64,000 nt of DNA from CAZAPG01 sp964486935 (GCA_964486935.1 CAZAPG010000011.1:62001-126000); one strand, 5' to 3'. Positions 41,834 to 51,423 are shown, counted from the first letter of the stretch. Notes: generated by a model from the sequence alone, not told the origin. Made by a program: numbers and translations.

Positions 41834-43330
41834 ATGCAAAAAACACTTCTTGGTTTGGATATTGGCACCAACGCCACCAAAGCCGTTCTGTTTGACATGT
41901 CCGGCGCGGAGTTGGTTAAGGCTGAACAAAATTACCCACTTGTTACGCCCCAACCGGGTTGGGCCGAAGAAGACCCGGAGCAGGTGTGGCAGGCGGTGGT
42001 TGGCGTGATACGGCAGGTAGTAAACCAGGCCGGGCCGGACAGTGAGATTGTGGCTCTGGCGCTGGCCGCTCAAAGCGGCTCTGTAATTCCGGCTCGGGCC
42101 GACGGCTCGCCTGTCTACCCGATGATTACCTGGCTGGATACCCGCACCGAGGCGCTGGTCAGACAGTGGAAAGCCGAAGGGATTGAGGAAACAGTTAGAA
42201 CATTGAGTGGTTGGCTGCTATACCCCGGCCTCCCGTTTCCCAATATTGCCTGGTTGCGCCAATTCAAACCCGATATCTTTGCCGCCACCGAACGGTTCCT
42301 GAGCGTCCTTGATTTTTTGAACCACCGGCTGACCGGCATCTTTTGCGCCGACCTGTCCAGCGGAACCGAAATGCAACTGGTTGACGTTTCAACGGCGCAG
42401 TGGAGTCCTCAACTGTGTAGCCTGGTTGGCATTACGCCCAACTACCTGGCTCGCCTTGAGCCTGCCGGAACAATTGTGGGTAACGTTACCCCCACGGTGA
42501 GCAAACTAACCGGGCTATCCCCCCAAACGCTGGTGATTAATGGCGGGCACGACCAATGTTGCACCGCCCTGGCCATGGGGATGACCAATCCCGGCAAGGT
42601 AATGCTGGCAACCGGCACCGCCTGGGTGGTTACGGGCGTGGTTGATACCCCCTCTACCCGCGCTATTCCGCCTAATATGAACCTCAACTTTCACGTAGCG
42701 CCCCAACGCTGGACCATCTCTCAATTTCTAGGCGGTTTTGGCGCATCGGTTGAGTGGTGCCTCAATCAATGCTGGCAGTCTGCCCGGCCAGACGCGCCCC
42801 TGTCCCGTACCGAGTTGTACGCTCGCTTTGACGAAGCCCTGGCCCACAGCCAGCCGGGTTGCAACGACTTGCTGTTTTTGCCGCTGGGAGGAAGCCTGCA
42901 GGTAACCGACGGCAAACCGCAGGGCGGCTTTGTGGGGCTTCGGCTAGACCACACCCGCGTCGATATGAGTCGAGCCGTATTAGAAGGCGCAGCCTTTGAA
43001 TTGCGCTGGGCGCTGGAAACAATGCGGCAGGCCGGGTTGCCCATCGAGCAGTTGTGGGTGGCCGGCGGCGCAACCCACAGCCCCATCTGGCCGCAGATTC
43101 TGGCCGATGTCAGCGGCGTCCCCATTTCGCTGACTCAATATGCCCAGTGGCCCGCGCTTGGCGCAGCCATTTTGGCCGGAACCGGCGCGGGCATTTTTGA
43201 CACGCCGGAGGCCGGTATTGCCCGTTTCCAGAAATCGCCCCGCCAGATTACGCCCGATGAAGCCCGGAGTAAAAGGTACGAAGAAAGTTTTGCCAGATAC
43301 CGCGATATCAGCCGGAAGCTATGGCTCTAA
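41834..43330 (+). CDS. FGGY-family carbohydrate kinase (xylulokinase-like)
   Basis: A 498-residue two-domain sugar kinase: ATP-site start LLGLDIGTNATKAVLFD, PGWAEEDPEQVW, catalytic-Asp region NGGHDQCCTALAMG, GTAWVVTG, and adenosine motif WVAGGATHSPIWPQILADV. It should phosphorylate a ketose, polyol or AI-2-like substrate. The C-terminal FGGY signature region is divergent, so the substrate is open; LsrK is one relative. It closes the rightward operon after repeat B. The operon faces a convergent membrane-protein operon 12 bases away. Confidence 0.85.
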   Translation: MQKTLLGLDIGTNATKAVLFDMSGAELVKAEQNYPLVTPQPGWAEEDPEQVWQAVVGVIRQVVNQAGPDSEIVALALAAQSGSVIPARADGSPVYPMITWLDTRTEALVRQWKAEGIEETVRTLSGWLLYPGLPFPNIAWLRQFKPDIFAATERFLSVLDFLNHRLTGIFCADLSSGTEMQLVDVSTAQWSPQLCSLVGITPNYLARLEPAGTIVGNVTPTVSKLTGLSPQTLVINGGHDQCCTALAMGMTNPGKVMLATGTAWVVTGVVDTPSTRAIPPNMNLNFHVAPQRWTISQFLGGFGASVEWCLNQCWQSARPDAPLSRTELYARFDEALAHSQPGCNDLLFLPLGGSLQVTDGKPQGGFVGLRLDHTRVDMSRAVLEGAAFELRWALETMRQAGLPIEQLWVAGGATHSPIWPQILADVSGVPISLTQYAQWPALGAAILAGTGAGIFDTPEAGIARFQKSPRQITPDEARSKRYEESFARYRDISRKLWL

Positions 43331-43342
43331 ATCCCAACTTCA

Positions 43343-45688
43343 TCAAAAAAAATAAGCAAACTTACCCCGCCCGGTTTTGGTAAAGATTACCACAATTGCG
43401 CCCAGCACAACCAGCAACACCACCCCAGAGGTGATAGCCGAAATACGGCTTCCCCAGATGACGCTATCAGGCCGGTAGGTCATTACAATTTTGTGCCGGC
43501 CCGGACTCTGCAAATAGACGCCGCGCAGCAGCCCATTGACTTTTTCCACCGGCTGCGGCCGGCCGTTGACCGTAGCCTGCCAGCCCGGATACCAGATTTC
43601 GCTGACCACCAGCCAGCCCGGCGCGTCAATTTCTGTCTCCATTTCAATTAAGCCGGTGGCGTAACGGGTAATGTTGACCGCCGTGGAACGGTTGCTGTCT
43701 ACCGGCGATTGCTGCTCGATGACATGAGGCTCAATCAGAACGGTGCTGGCAGCATCGGGCAATTGGGCCAGTTGAGCCAGCCAGTCCGGCTCAAGCGGTA
43801 TCGCCCGGTGGGCTACCCAGGCGCGGGGCTGCGCCCACTCATTCCGGTAAATGTAACTCCCCTCAATTTCCGTTTCCAACCTTAACCCCGGCCCCCGCAC
43901 CGGAAAAGCTGCAACCACATACCTGACATTCAACAACCCCAGCAGTTTTAAATTTGGCTCGACATGTTGCAGCGCGGATTCCGGCGGGTCATTGCCAAAA
44001 TTTGGGATAGCGACGCTAAAGCCCGGCTCATTGTAGCCGCCGGCCCGGGCCATGTACCGGTCGTAAAGCGCCAGGTGCACCGGCTCGACGCCATCGGCCA
44101 GGCGCAAATTGTGGGCGGCAGCCGTTTGCATCGGCAGGCTGTAGCTGGGCGAGTAAACTCGAAACAGGCCGGGCTGTTGGGCCAGATATGCGGCGGCGGC
44201 CTGGCCCGGCGCCAGCGCCTGGGGGCGCGGCACAAAGCGCATCATCGACATATCAAACCAGGCCAGGTCTAAAAACAAAAGCGCGCCCAGCAACACCGTC
44301 GCCCGGCGCGTCGAAATAACCTGCCTGACCCGCAAAATCACTATTATCAGGGCAGCAGGAACAAAAATCGCCAGGGCCAGCGCGGCCCGGCTCAACTGCC
44401 CAAAGCCAAAGGCCAGCCCCAACCCCAGCAGCAGAGCCAGCGCGCCCGCAGCCACGGCCATAAGCGTCAGCCGTTTTTGTTGTTGGGGCAACCAGTTGGC
44501 CTGGGCCAGCCGGTCAACCGCAAAGCCTGCCAGCGCTGCCGTGGCAATGGCGGCCACAAAAAAAATGCGGGCCGGCGTGCGAACCCATCGAAAACCGGGC
44601 AGCAGGTGGTAGACCAGCCCGTGCAGCGGGGTGGCCGGCCCCAGGGCAAACAACACGGCCAAAATCCCCACCGTTACATAAAACCAGCTCCAGCGGTTGC
44701 GCCGGCTCAACCCCAGCGGAGCCAGCGCCAGTGGAATCAACCCCAGATAAATTACCAGCTCGTGCCCGCCCTGCGCCGAGGGTAAAAATAAGCCTACCAG
44801 CAATTGGGCCGGCGTTACCGAGTAGGCTGCGGCCTGCTCAAGGTTAAGCGAGCGATTGCTGTACAGGGCCAATTCGAGCAGCGGCAGCAGTTGCGCAGCC
44901 CCCAACAACGTTGCCAGCGCAAAAATACCGCCGGGCAACATAACGGCCTTCATCAGGGATCGAACATAAAATTTTAAGCGACTTCTTGCCGGGCGCGGGC
45001 GCTCACCTGCCACCATGTGCCATAAGGCGGCTGCGCCCAATAGATAGGCGCTGTAAATAACCGGCAAGGTGTGGGTGACAATTTGCAGCGCCAGCGACGC
45101 TGCGCCCAGCGCGGCCCAGCCCAGCGCGCCCGGTCGCCATAGCGACGAGGCCCGCAGCAGCATCAAAACCGCCAGCAGGCTCCAGGGCATCCAGCCGACG
45201 GCTCCCACCAGGCTCACATGCCCGCCGGCGGCATGGGCCAGCAACTTGCCGTTAAGCGCAAACGTCAGGCCGCCCAGCAGCGCGGCGGCAGGGGAGAGAT
45301 GATGATATTCGTGTAGTAAGAAGTATATCCCTACACCGCCCAGCAGCAAGTGAAAAATAAAGAGCAAATTAAAGGTTGGCTCAAGGGGTAAAAACAAAAA
45401 AAGCCAGGCCGGAGGGTAAAACAACATAGCCAGTTGGTTGGCGGCCAGCGGCATTCCGCTTAAAATCAGCGGCGTCCAGTAGGGGAGTCCCTGCCCGGCC
45501 TGCCAGCTTTGGGCCATCAGGTGGGCTTTGGGCCAGTGGATGACCATTGTATCTGAATAGGGGCTGAAGGTGGGGTACAAAATAGAACCCGAACGCAGCA
45601 GCGCCGGCCAAAAAAGCCACACCACCGCCGCCGCCAGCAGCGCCAGAGGGAATAAATGCGCTTTAAATCTGACAGGCAATAACTGCAA
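43343..45688 (-). CDS. Polytopic membrane protein, YfhO/GT-C-like
   Basis: A 781-residue membrane protein with about 12-13 helices in the first 500 residues and a C-terminal extracellular beta-rich domain. The N-terminal PYSDTMVIHWPKAHL, QGLPYWTPLILSGMP and later HAAGGHVSLVGAVGWMPW regions match the YfhO family of GT-C-like glycosyltransferases, which use polyprenyl-phosphate sugars. DESD-like acids in the first outer loop are in the right place. It is last in the leftward surface operon and its product is probably a glycan-modifying enzyme. Confidence 0.78.
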   Translation of the reverse strand: MQLLPVRFKAHLFPLALLAAAVVWLFWPALLRSGSILYPTFSPYSDTMVIHWPKAHLMAQSWQAGQGLPYWTPLILSGMPLAANQLAMLFYPPAWLFLFLPLEPTFNLLFIFHLLLGGVGIYFLLHEYHHLSPAAALLGGLTFALNGKLLAHAAGGHVSLVGAVGWMPWSLLAVLMLLRASSLWRPGALGWAALGAASLALQIVTHTLPVIYSAYLLGAAALWHMVAGERPRPARSRLKFYVRSLMKAVMLPGGIFALATLLGAAQLLPLLELALYSNRSLNLEQAAAYSVTPAQLLVGLFLPSAQGGHELVIYLGLIPLALAPLGLSRRNRWSWFYVTVGILAVLFALGPATPLHGLVYHLLPGFRWVRTPARIFFVAAIATAALAGFAVDRLAQANWLPQQQKRLTLMAVAAGALALLLGLGLAFGFGQLSRAALALAIFVPAALIIVILRVRQVISTRRATVLLGALLFLDLAWFDMSMMRFVPRPQALAPGQAAAAYLAQQPGLFRVYSPSYSLPMQTAAAHNLRLADGVEPVHLALYDRYMARAGGYNEPGFSVAIPNFGNDPPESALQHVEPNLKLLGLLNVRYVVAAFPVRGPGLRLETEIEGSYIYRNEWAQPRAWVAHRAIPLEPDWLAQLAQLPDAASTVLIEPHVIEQQSPVDSNRSTAVNITRYATGLIEMETEIDAPGWLVVSEIWYPGWQATVNGRPQPVEKVNGLLRGVYLQSPGRHKIVMTYRPDSVIWGSRISAITSGVVLLVVLGAIVVIFTKTGRGKFAYFF

Positions 45689-45710
45689 TTTAAGGACTCG
45701 CTAAAAAACG

Positions 45711-46133
45711 CTAACTTGACACGCCGCTGCGAATCAAAAAGAAAATGCCAAAAATTATCAGGCCGACCCCCAACATTCGTTCCCAGCCTACTGTCTCGCC
45801 AAAAAAGAAGCGGCCAATCAACAGGGTAAAGACATAAGTTAACCCGACCATTGGAAAAGCCAGGCTAAAATCCAGCTTGGAAAGCACATCCAGCCAGATA
45901 ATGGCGCTGAGGCCATAGCACATAAAGCCGACAAAAACCCAGGGCGTCTGGAATAATTTGAAAGCGCCCATTATTCCATCGGACAGGCTGACGCCGCCGA
46001 TAACGGTTAAACCGTATTTTATTGATGTTTGCCCGGCCGACAGCAGCATAATCGAGACCAACCCCAACAGAAATGTGCCAAGCATTGCTGAAGAAACCTC
46101 CAATTTTTGCATTTTGCGCTCATTCTCTTTCAA
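45711..46133 (-). CDS. Small EamA/ArnE-like four-helix transporter
   Basis: A roughly 140-residue four-helix protein of the DMT superfamily (half-size EamA, as in ArnE/ArnF). TM helices are seen at about 16-34, 62-80, 86-106 and 115-135, with FPMVGLTYVFTLLIGRFFFGE near the end. Half-size members flip lipid-linked sugars as dimers. The TTG at 46133 overlaps the upstream gene by 14 bases; the ATG at 46112 is an alternative. Its place between two GT-C-like genes supports a lipid-linked sugar flippase role. Confidence 0.72.
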   Translation of the reverse strand: MKENERKMQKLEVSSAMLGTFLLGLVSIMLLSAGQTSIKYGLTVIGGVSLSDGIMGAFKLFQTPWVFVGFMCYGLSAIIWLDVLSKLDFSLAFPMVGLTYVFTLLIGRFFFGETVGWERMLGVGLIIFGIFFLIRSGVSS

Positions 46134-47778
46134 TTTTATAGATTGTGACTTGCTCTGTAGAAAAGACCACCGGCAGCGCGGCTAACAACTGTGGCCGGCC
46201 CAGGGCTTGTTCCGTTGGGCCGTAAAAAATATAATCAGCCGGGGGAGTTACCTGGCTAATTTCGCCCTTAAAAAAGGCGTCTACCTGGGCTTTTTTAGCT
46301 CCGGCCTGGATGGTTTCAAATGGGTGGCCGTAAAATGTCCGCAGGCCGGTTTGACCCGGCACAAACATCCCCACGCGCGGCGAGGCCAAAACCACGGCAT
46401 CCGGTTCGGCCTGCCGGCGCAGCCACTCAAATGCAGCCTGCTCCTCGGTTCTTAGAAAAAAGAGGGCGGTGGTTGGCGACTCCTGGGGCGATTGGCGCAG
46501 CCCCGCCAGGGGCAATGTCCACACCGCCAGGGTGCCCAATGCGCCAAGGGTAATGGCCGCGCTGATGACCAGCCGTTGATAGCCCGGCTTCAGGCGGCTG
46601 CGGGCCAGCCAGCGGTGCAGCCCCAACCCGGCCAGGATACACAGCGGCAGATGCAGGCCGGTAATCAGCCGGCGCTGCAACTCAAATGGAATGTAAACCA
46701 GCGCCACCGTGGTAACGGCCCACCAGAGCGCCAGCCACTCGCCGGATACGGGTTGATTCCTGCGGCGCAGCACAAAGGCGGCGCCCGCCAGGGCCAGCAG
46801 CCCCACCAGCCCGTAGCCCAACCCAACATCCAGCACGGCGGGAGCGGGGGTTAAATTTTGGGCGCTCCAGCCGGCCAGCGCCGGGTTGGTAACAGACACC
46901 CAATACTGGTAAAAAATAACGGGCGCCGCAAAAATAACCGCGCTCAGTGTAGGCCAAATTTGCAGCCAGGGCAAACGGCGGCGAATGATAAAGAGCCAGC
47001 TTAAAAAGAGCGCCAGCACCGCCCAAACCGTCAGCAGGGCAAATGGCAAAACCATTGCCAGCGCCAGCGCGGCCAACCCGCTCCACAAAAGGGGGAAGGG
47101 CGACCCGGCTTCTAAAATGGAGCGCTCCGCCTTAAGGGTTGTGATAATCTGGTCGAAAATGATGAGCATCAGCATCATTCCCAGGGGGAAATGGGGGTTG
47201 GCATACAGGCTGTAAGGCGTAAACGCTTCGGGAACCCACAGGTCAATGGGAAATGCGCCAAACGCTGCGCCCAGCCAGCCCAACCCGGAAGCGGTCAGCG
47301 CAAAGGCAAAAGCCAGCCGCTGCTCCTGCCGGCCAGACGTTACCCGGCCCATAAAGCGATAGGCCATTAGCAGCAGGCCCAAACCGGCCAGCAGCCGGGC
47401 CAGGTGGAGCACCACAATTTTGGGCAGGCCGGTTAAAGCCGACACGCGCCCCAGAAGCAAATAAAAAGTAAAAATAAACGCGCCGTTGTGCGGCTCCGGG
47501 GTGTAGGTTAGATGAAACAGCCAGTTGCCATCAACGCCCTGCTGCATTTTGGCCAGATATGAGTGGCCGTCTAACGGGTTGACCAGAATGCCGGCAAAGC
47601 GCCAGCCCTCCGGCGCGCTGAAAGTTGCCAGCAAGTAAGGCAGGCAACTGAGCGCCAGCGCCAACCCCGACCAGCCCGCCGCCCACTGCCAGCTTTTGAA
47701 ATTGCCGGCTGGCCGGGCAGTTTTCGGCATGCTTTGATTTTCGGGCGGCGAAGCCGGGGCGGGTTTATAAGGACTCAT
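46120..47778 (-). CDS. Polytopic membrane protein, GT-C-like mannosyltransferase
   Basis: A 552-residue protein with a cytoplasmic Pro-rich start of about 30 residues, then some eleven helices. Early DGHSYLAKMQQGVDGNWLFH in the first outer loop carries the acidic pair usual for GT-C enzymes, and PHNGAFIFTFYLLLGRV follows. The C-terminus contains an outer domain around RTEEQAAFEWLRRQA and FYGPTEQAL as in other PMT/ArnT-like Chloroflexota proteins. The ATG overlaps the stop of the upstream secreted-protein gene (ATGA), so the two are coupled. Confidence 0.72.
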   Translation of the reverse strand: MSPYKPAPASPPENQSMPKTARPAGNFKSWQWAAGWSGLALALSCLPYLLATFSAPEGWRFAGILVNPLDGHSYLAKMQQGVDGNWLFHLTYTPEPHNGAFIFTFYLLLGRVSALTGLPKIVVLHLARLLAGLGLLLMAYRFMGRVTSGRQEQRLAFAFALTASGLGWLGAAFGAFPIDLWVPEAFTPYSLYANPHFPLGMMLMLIIFDQIITTLKAERSILEAGSPFPLLWSGLAALALAMVLPFALLTVWAVLALFLSWLFIIRRRLPWLQIWPTLSAVIFAAPVIFYQYWVSVTNPALAGWSAQNLTPAPAVLDVGLGYGLVGLLALAGAAFVLRRRNQPVSGEWLALWWAVTTVALVYIPFELQRRLITGLHLPLCILAGLGLHRWLARSRLKPGYQRLVISAAITLGALGTLAVWTLPLAGLRQSPQESPTTALFFLRTEEQAAFEWLRRQAEPDAVVLASPRVGMFVPGQTGLRTFYGHPFETIQAGAKKAQVDAFFKGEISQVTPPADYIFYGPTEQALGRPQLLAALPVVFSTEQVTIYKIERE

Positions 47779-50318
47779 TGATAAATCCGTAGCAGGTTTT
47801 GCTGCGGCTCCAACAGGTAAATTGTTGTTTGACTGACCAGTAACTCTGTGGCGGGGATGGCCCTGACAGTAGTATCAATGTGGCTGACTGCCCAGGAATC
47901 GGGCGTGATTTGCCAGACGCCCTCAACTTCCGCTACCAGCAGATTGCCGTTGGGGTCAACGGCCAGCGCCTGCGCCGTGTGAAAGGGAAATTGAGTTGTG
48001 CCGGCTACCAGCGCCGTTTGGGTCAATGTGCCGGCCTGCCAGGCGGTGATACCCCGGTGTTTGGGGGCCAGGGCGCTGAGAGCGTACAGTTTGCCGCCGG
48101 GCGCGTCGAGGGCCAGTTTTAAAATTGGCCCGCCAATTAGCCTGGCCTGTGACACAACTTGCAGGGTATCGCCGTTGAGGGCGGCAATTTGCGAGTTTGC
48201 CGGAAAGGAAATGTAGAGCCGGCGGGTAATATCGTCAAACAGTAGCTGGTTGGGTTGTTGCCCCAATGGAATTACGGCAAGCTGCTGCGACAGGTCGGCA
48301 TTGAAAATGAGCAGTTGCTCCTGCCCGGCTGCGGCTACAAAGAGCCGCTGCCCGGCAGAATCCCAGGCCAGGCCGCGCAGCAGCCCGGTTTGGGCGCGGC
48401 GGTTGAGTATTTGCCCGCTTTGCGGGTCTATTTGCGCCAGGCCATCGCCCAGCGAAGTGTACAGATGTTGGGGCGCGGCGATGATGGTTTGCGGGTCGCT
48501 CCCGGCAAAAATGGCGGTTACGGTTTGGTGGGCAACCGTGTCGATTAACTCTACCCGGCCATCGGCCAGCAGAACGGCCACCATCTGGTTATTGACCGGC
48601 GCGGCGGCCAGCGGCGGCCCGGAAAGCAACACGTCTGTCACCTGAAATTGGTTATGAGCCGCCAATACGGCCATGGAGGCGGTTAGAAAGTTGCCGGGCA
48701 CAATAGCGCCCGCGCTGGCTGCCGGCAAAACAGCGGCTTCCGGGGGGGCTAACTGGTACCACGGCCCCTGGTTACCCGGTGATTTCAACATAACCGGCAG
48801 GTAGATACTCTGCCGGGGTGGGGCGGTTTGAACGGTGACCGGGGCCGCCCCGCCGGCTGACACAAAATTGCCATCCCGCTCGCTGCCGCTGAGGCTCAGG
48901 GTGTAGGTTCCGGTCAGGGTGTTGGTGCTGATTTGGGCTTTGAAGATAACCTGGTAGCCGTAGGGTTGTAGTTGTCCGGCGGGTTTGGGCAGGCTGGCCA
49001 CGGTGGTGTATTGCGGGTGCGGTGGGTAGGGCGGGTAGGGGTGAACCCAGTCAAAGGCGGCCCACAGGCCGGAAGCGTCGGTGAGTTCAAAGGGGGTAAC
49101 GGCTACAATCTCCGGCCATTTTAGCCAATAGTCTTTAAAGGCGCTGGCAATATAGCCGGCCCGGTTGGACTCGGTGATGGCCGGGAAGCCCTCAAAACCA
49201 AAGGTATTGTTGCCCAGGGCATAGCCGGTTTCGGTGAGCATGACCTTCACGCCCGCGCGTCCGTAGCGGTTGATGATGGCCGTTTCTTCAAAATAACAGT
49301 CGATGCTGTAAGTGCCGTAGCGCGCCGTGCCGTTATGATAGTTGTACCAGGCCGGGTGATTGTAGGGGTAGCAATGGCTGGCCCACACATCAAAGGCGTC
49401 TCTAAAACCGGGCACTTGCAGCATTTGATTGATAAAGGCAGGGTTGCCGGGCGTGAGCGCGCCATTGACCACCCGAATACGGGCATCGCCCAACTGCCGG
49501 ATGGCGTTAGACACGGCCACAAAAAAGCGGGCGTACTGGGTGGCATTGGGCCGGCCGCTCCACTCAATCCACAGGTCTGGTTCGTTCCAAACCACAATGT
49601 AGAGCGGGTTGGTATCGCGGCGCGGCAGGCCGGCTACGTAGCGAGCATAGGCCTGGGCAATTTCGGTGTAGTTGCCGCCGGGGCCGGGAGAAGGGGCCTG
49701 CCACACGCCGTTAAGGCGGTGTCCTTGTAAACGCAAAATGGGGATGAGGTTGCGGGCGTAGGCCTCTTGCACAAAGTTAATGGCGCACTGGCTGGGGCCG
49801 GTGGTGGCAAGGTCGATGGGATAGAAAAGTTGGGTCACGTAGCCGCCGTTGCCGGTTAACATTTTGGCGCCTTCCAGATGCAGCGCCGGGATGCCATCGC
49901 ACGATTCCATAAGGGTATGGATGCCGTAAGGGTTGTGGACTTTGATGCCGGCGGCGGGCAGATGATACGGCCCCCAGGTAAGGGTCTGCCCGGTTATGGC
50001 CGGTTCTCGACTCTCCATCGGCCAGCCTTCGCCCATTACAATGGTTGAACCAGGCACGTAACTGAAGCCGGCAGGCAAGGTGGCCGTCAGCACGCCATCA
50101 TAAACAATCTGGTCGGTGTGGTTGAGCAACTCCAGCCGGTAGACAGTTTGGCCGCCGGGGTAACTATCAGCGCCGACGCCATTTACGGATAAAACCGGCG
50201 TTGCCTGTAGTGGAACCAGGCGGGTCAAGGTTATAATGATGCCCAGGCTGACAAGTCCGGCTTTAATTGTTAGTTGAATGTAATTTACCATAAACTGAGC
50301 CGGCGCAAATTGCTGCAT
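47775..50318 (-). CDS. Secreted clan-A glycoside-hydrolase-like protein with C-terminal propeller
   Basis: An 847-residue exported protein: signal or anchor helix at 12-33, a DUF11-like beta domain (40-120), then a TIM-barrel segment with the acid/base motif VVWNEPDLW (E246) and candidate nucleophile MLTETGYA (E363). A linker SIYLPVMLKSPGN follows, then a seven-bladed YVTN/YncE-type propeller (about 560-840) with repeated LP-G-QPNQLLFD-like text. The acid/base motif and barrel suggest GH5/GH39-like activity on an outer glycan, but the family cannot be pinned down. It is first of the leftward surface operon. An alternative start is at M10. Confidence 0.75.
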   Translation of the reverse strand: MQQFAPAQFMVNYIQLTIKAGLVSLGIIITLTRLVPLQATPVLSVNGVGADSYPGGQTVYRLELLNHTDQIVYDGVLTATLPAGFSYVPGSTIVMGEGWPMESREPAITGQTLTWGPYHLPAAGIKVHNPYGIHTLMESCDGIPALHLEGAKMLTGNGGYVTQLFYPIDLATTGPSQCAINFVQEAYARNLIPILRLQGHRLNGVWQAPSPGPGGNYTEIAQAYARYVAGLPRRDTNPLYIVVWNEPDLWIEWSGRPNATQYARFFVAVSNAIRQLGDARIRVVNGALTPGNPAFINQMLQVPGFRDAFDVWASHCYPYNHPAWYNYHNGTARYGTYSIDCYFEETAIINRYGRAGVKVMLTETGYALGNNTFGFEGFPAITESNRAGYIASAFKDYWLKWPEIVAVTPFELTDASGLWAAFDWVHPYPPYPPHPQYTTVASLPKPAGQLQPYGYQVIFKAQISTNTLTGTYTLSLSGSERDGNFVSAGGAAPVTVQTAPPRQSIYLPVMLKSPGNQGPWYQLAPPEAAVLPAASAGAIVPGNFLTASMAVLAAHNQFQVTDVLLSGPPLAAAPVNNQMVAVLLADGRVELIDTVAHQTVTAIFAGSDPQTIIAAPQHLYTSLGDGLAQIDPQSGQILNRRAQTGLLRGLAWDSAGQRLFVAAAGQEQLLIFNADLSQQLAVIPLGQQPNQLLFDDITRRLYISFPANSQIAALNGDTLQVVSQARLIGGPILKLALDAPGGKLYALSALAPKHRGITAWQAGTLTQTALVAGTTQFPFHTAQALAVDPNGNLLVAEVEGVWQITPDSWAVSHIDTTVRAIPATELLVSQTTIYLLEPQQNLLRIYQ

Positions 50319-50380
50319 TTTTCCAACCAGAGTATTATCTTCTGACGAGGAGATTTGTCAATCGTTGAGGAGGCAGAAAA

Positions 50381-51295
50381 ATGATAGATTTACGGCAAAC
50401 CCCGCTGGTTGAAACCGATTGGCTGGCCGCCCATCTGTCCGAACCAAACCTGTGTCTGGTTGACTCGCGCTGCGCCGGTCGGGGGGAGTGTCGCCAGATG
50501 TACCTGACCGGGCACCTGCCCAACGCAGTTCAATTATGCTGGCATCTTGACCTGGCTTATACCGATGACCGCGGCGTGCGCTATCTGCTGCTGCCGCCGG
50601 AGCGTTTTGCCCAGGTGATGGCCGCTGCGGGTATTGGCAATGATACACGGGTGATTGCCTACGCGGAAACCGATTATTCCGGCGCGGCGCGGCTGTGGTG
50701 GGCGCTGCGCTACTACGGCCACGAACAAGTGGCCGTACTGAACGGGGGGTTGACCAGGTGGCAGGCTGAACAGCGCCCTATTAGCAGAGAGATACCTCAG
50801 CCAACACCGGCCCAGTTTACCCCCAAACCCCAATTGGAGTGGCTGGCTACCGCTGCCGAAATTCAACAGCAACTTCAAAATCCTGCCGGCCAGGTTTGCC
50901 TGCTCGACACGCGCCCCTCTGAACAATACGCCGGCCAGGCCGTTTGGACGCCCGAAGGCAGCCTGTTTCTGCCGCCCGACCAGGATTGGGTGGAAGTTGA
51001 AGGCCGGGCAATGCGCGGTGGACACATTCCCGGAGCGGTCAGTCTGCCGGCATCTGGCAATCTGGATCAGGCCAATCATTACTGTTACCATCAACCCCAA
51101 GCGCTTCGAGAGCGGGCCGTCTCGGCGGGAGTCAGGCCGGAGCAGCGGGTCATTGCTTATTGTGGGGCCGGAATTGCCGCATCGCAGAGCCTTTTTTCGC
51201 TATACCTGGCCGGCTACAAAAATCTGGCCCTGTACGATGCTTCGTGGGAAGAATGGGGGACGGATCGAACCCGACCTGTTGAGCGCAATCAATAA
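50381..51295 (+). CDS. Sulfurtransferase with two rhodanese domains
   Basis: A 304-residue tandem rhodanese (thiosulfate/3-mercaptopyruvate sulfurtransferase). The inactive N-terminal domain starts LVETDWLAAHL, and the C-terminal domain has the active Cys in AYCGAGIAASQS, following HIPGAVSLP. The six-residue loop CGAGIA lacks the basic residues that favour thiosulfate, so specificity is uncertain. GAGG at 50367-50370 is upstream of the ATG. It is divergent from the surface operon and is the last host gene before tRNA-Gly. Confidence 0.85.
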   Translation: MIDLRQTPLVETDWLAAHLSEPNLCLVDSRCAGRGECRQMYLTGHLPNAVQLCWHLDLAYTDDRGVRYLLLPPERFAQVMAAAGIGNDTRVIAYAETDYSGAARLWWALRYYGHEQVAVLNGGLTRWQAEQRPISREIPQPTPAQFTPKPQLEWLATAAEIQQQLQNPAGQVCLLDTRPSEQYAGQAVWTPEGSLFLPPDQDWVEVEGRAMRGGHIPGAVSLPASGNLDQANHYCYHQPQALRERAVSAGVRPEQRVIAYCGAGIAASQSLFSLYLAGYKNLALYDASWEEWGTDRTRPVERNQ

Positions 51296-51308
51296 TTGTA
51301 AACTAATT

Positions 51309-51337
51309 TTGACAATATTTACCCTGCTCTTTATAAT
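51309..51337 (+). promoter_or_regulatory. Consensus sigma-70 promoter for tRNA-Gly
   Basis: A perfect -35 TTGACA (51309-51314), 17-base spacer and perfect -10 TATAAT (51332-51337). Transcription should start near 51344, eight bases before the tRNA. It is the best promoter match in the window. Confidence 0.85.
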
Positions 51338-51351
51338 TTTGACTATCAAAC

Positions 51352-51423
51352 GCGGGTATAGTTCAGTGGTAGAACGCAACCTTCCCAAGGTTGATGTCAG
51401 GGGTTCGAGTCCCCTTACCCGCT
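51352..51423 (+). tRNA. tRNA-Gly, anticodon CCC
   Basis: A 72-base cloverleaf: acceptor GCGGGTA/TACCCGC, D-arm GTTCAGTGGTAGAAC, anticodon arm CAACC-TTCCCAA-GGTTG with anticodon CCC, and T-arm with GGTTCGAGTCC. The CCA end is not encoded. It decodes GGG. Phage genes begin downstream on the same side as its 3' end, so it is the likely integration site of the prophage. Confidence 0.92.
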
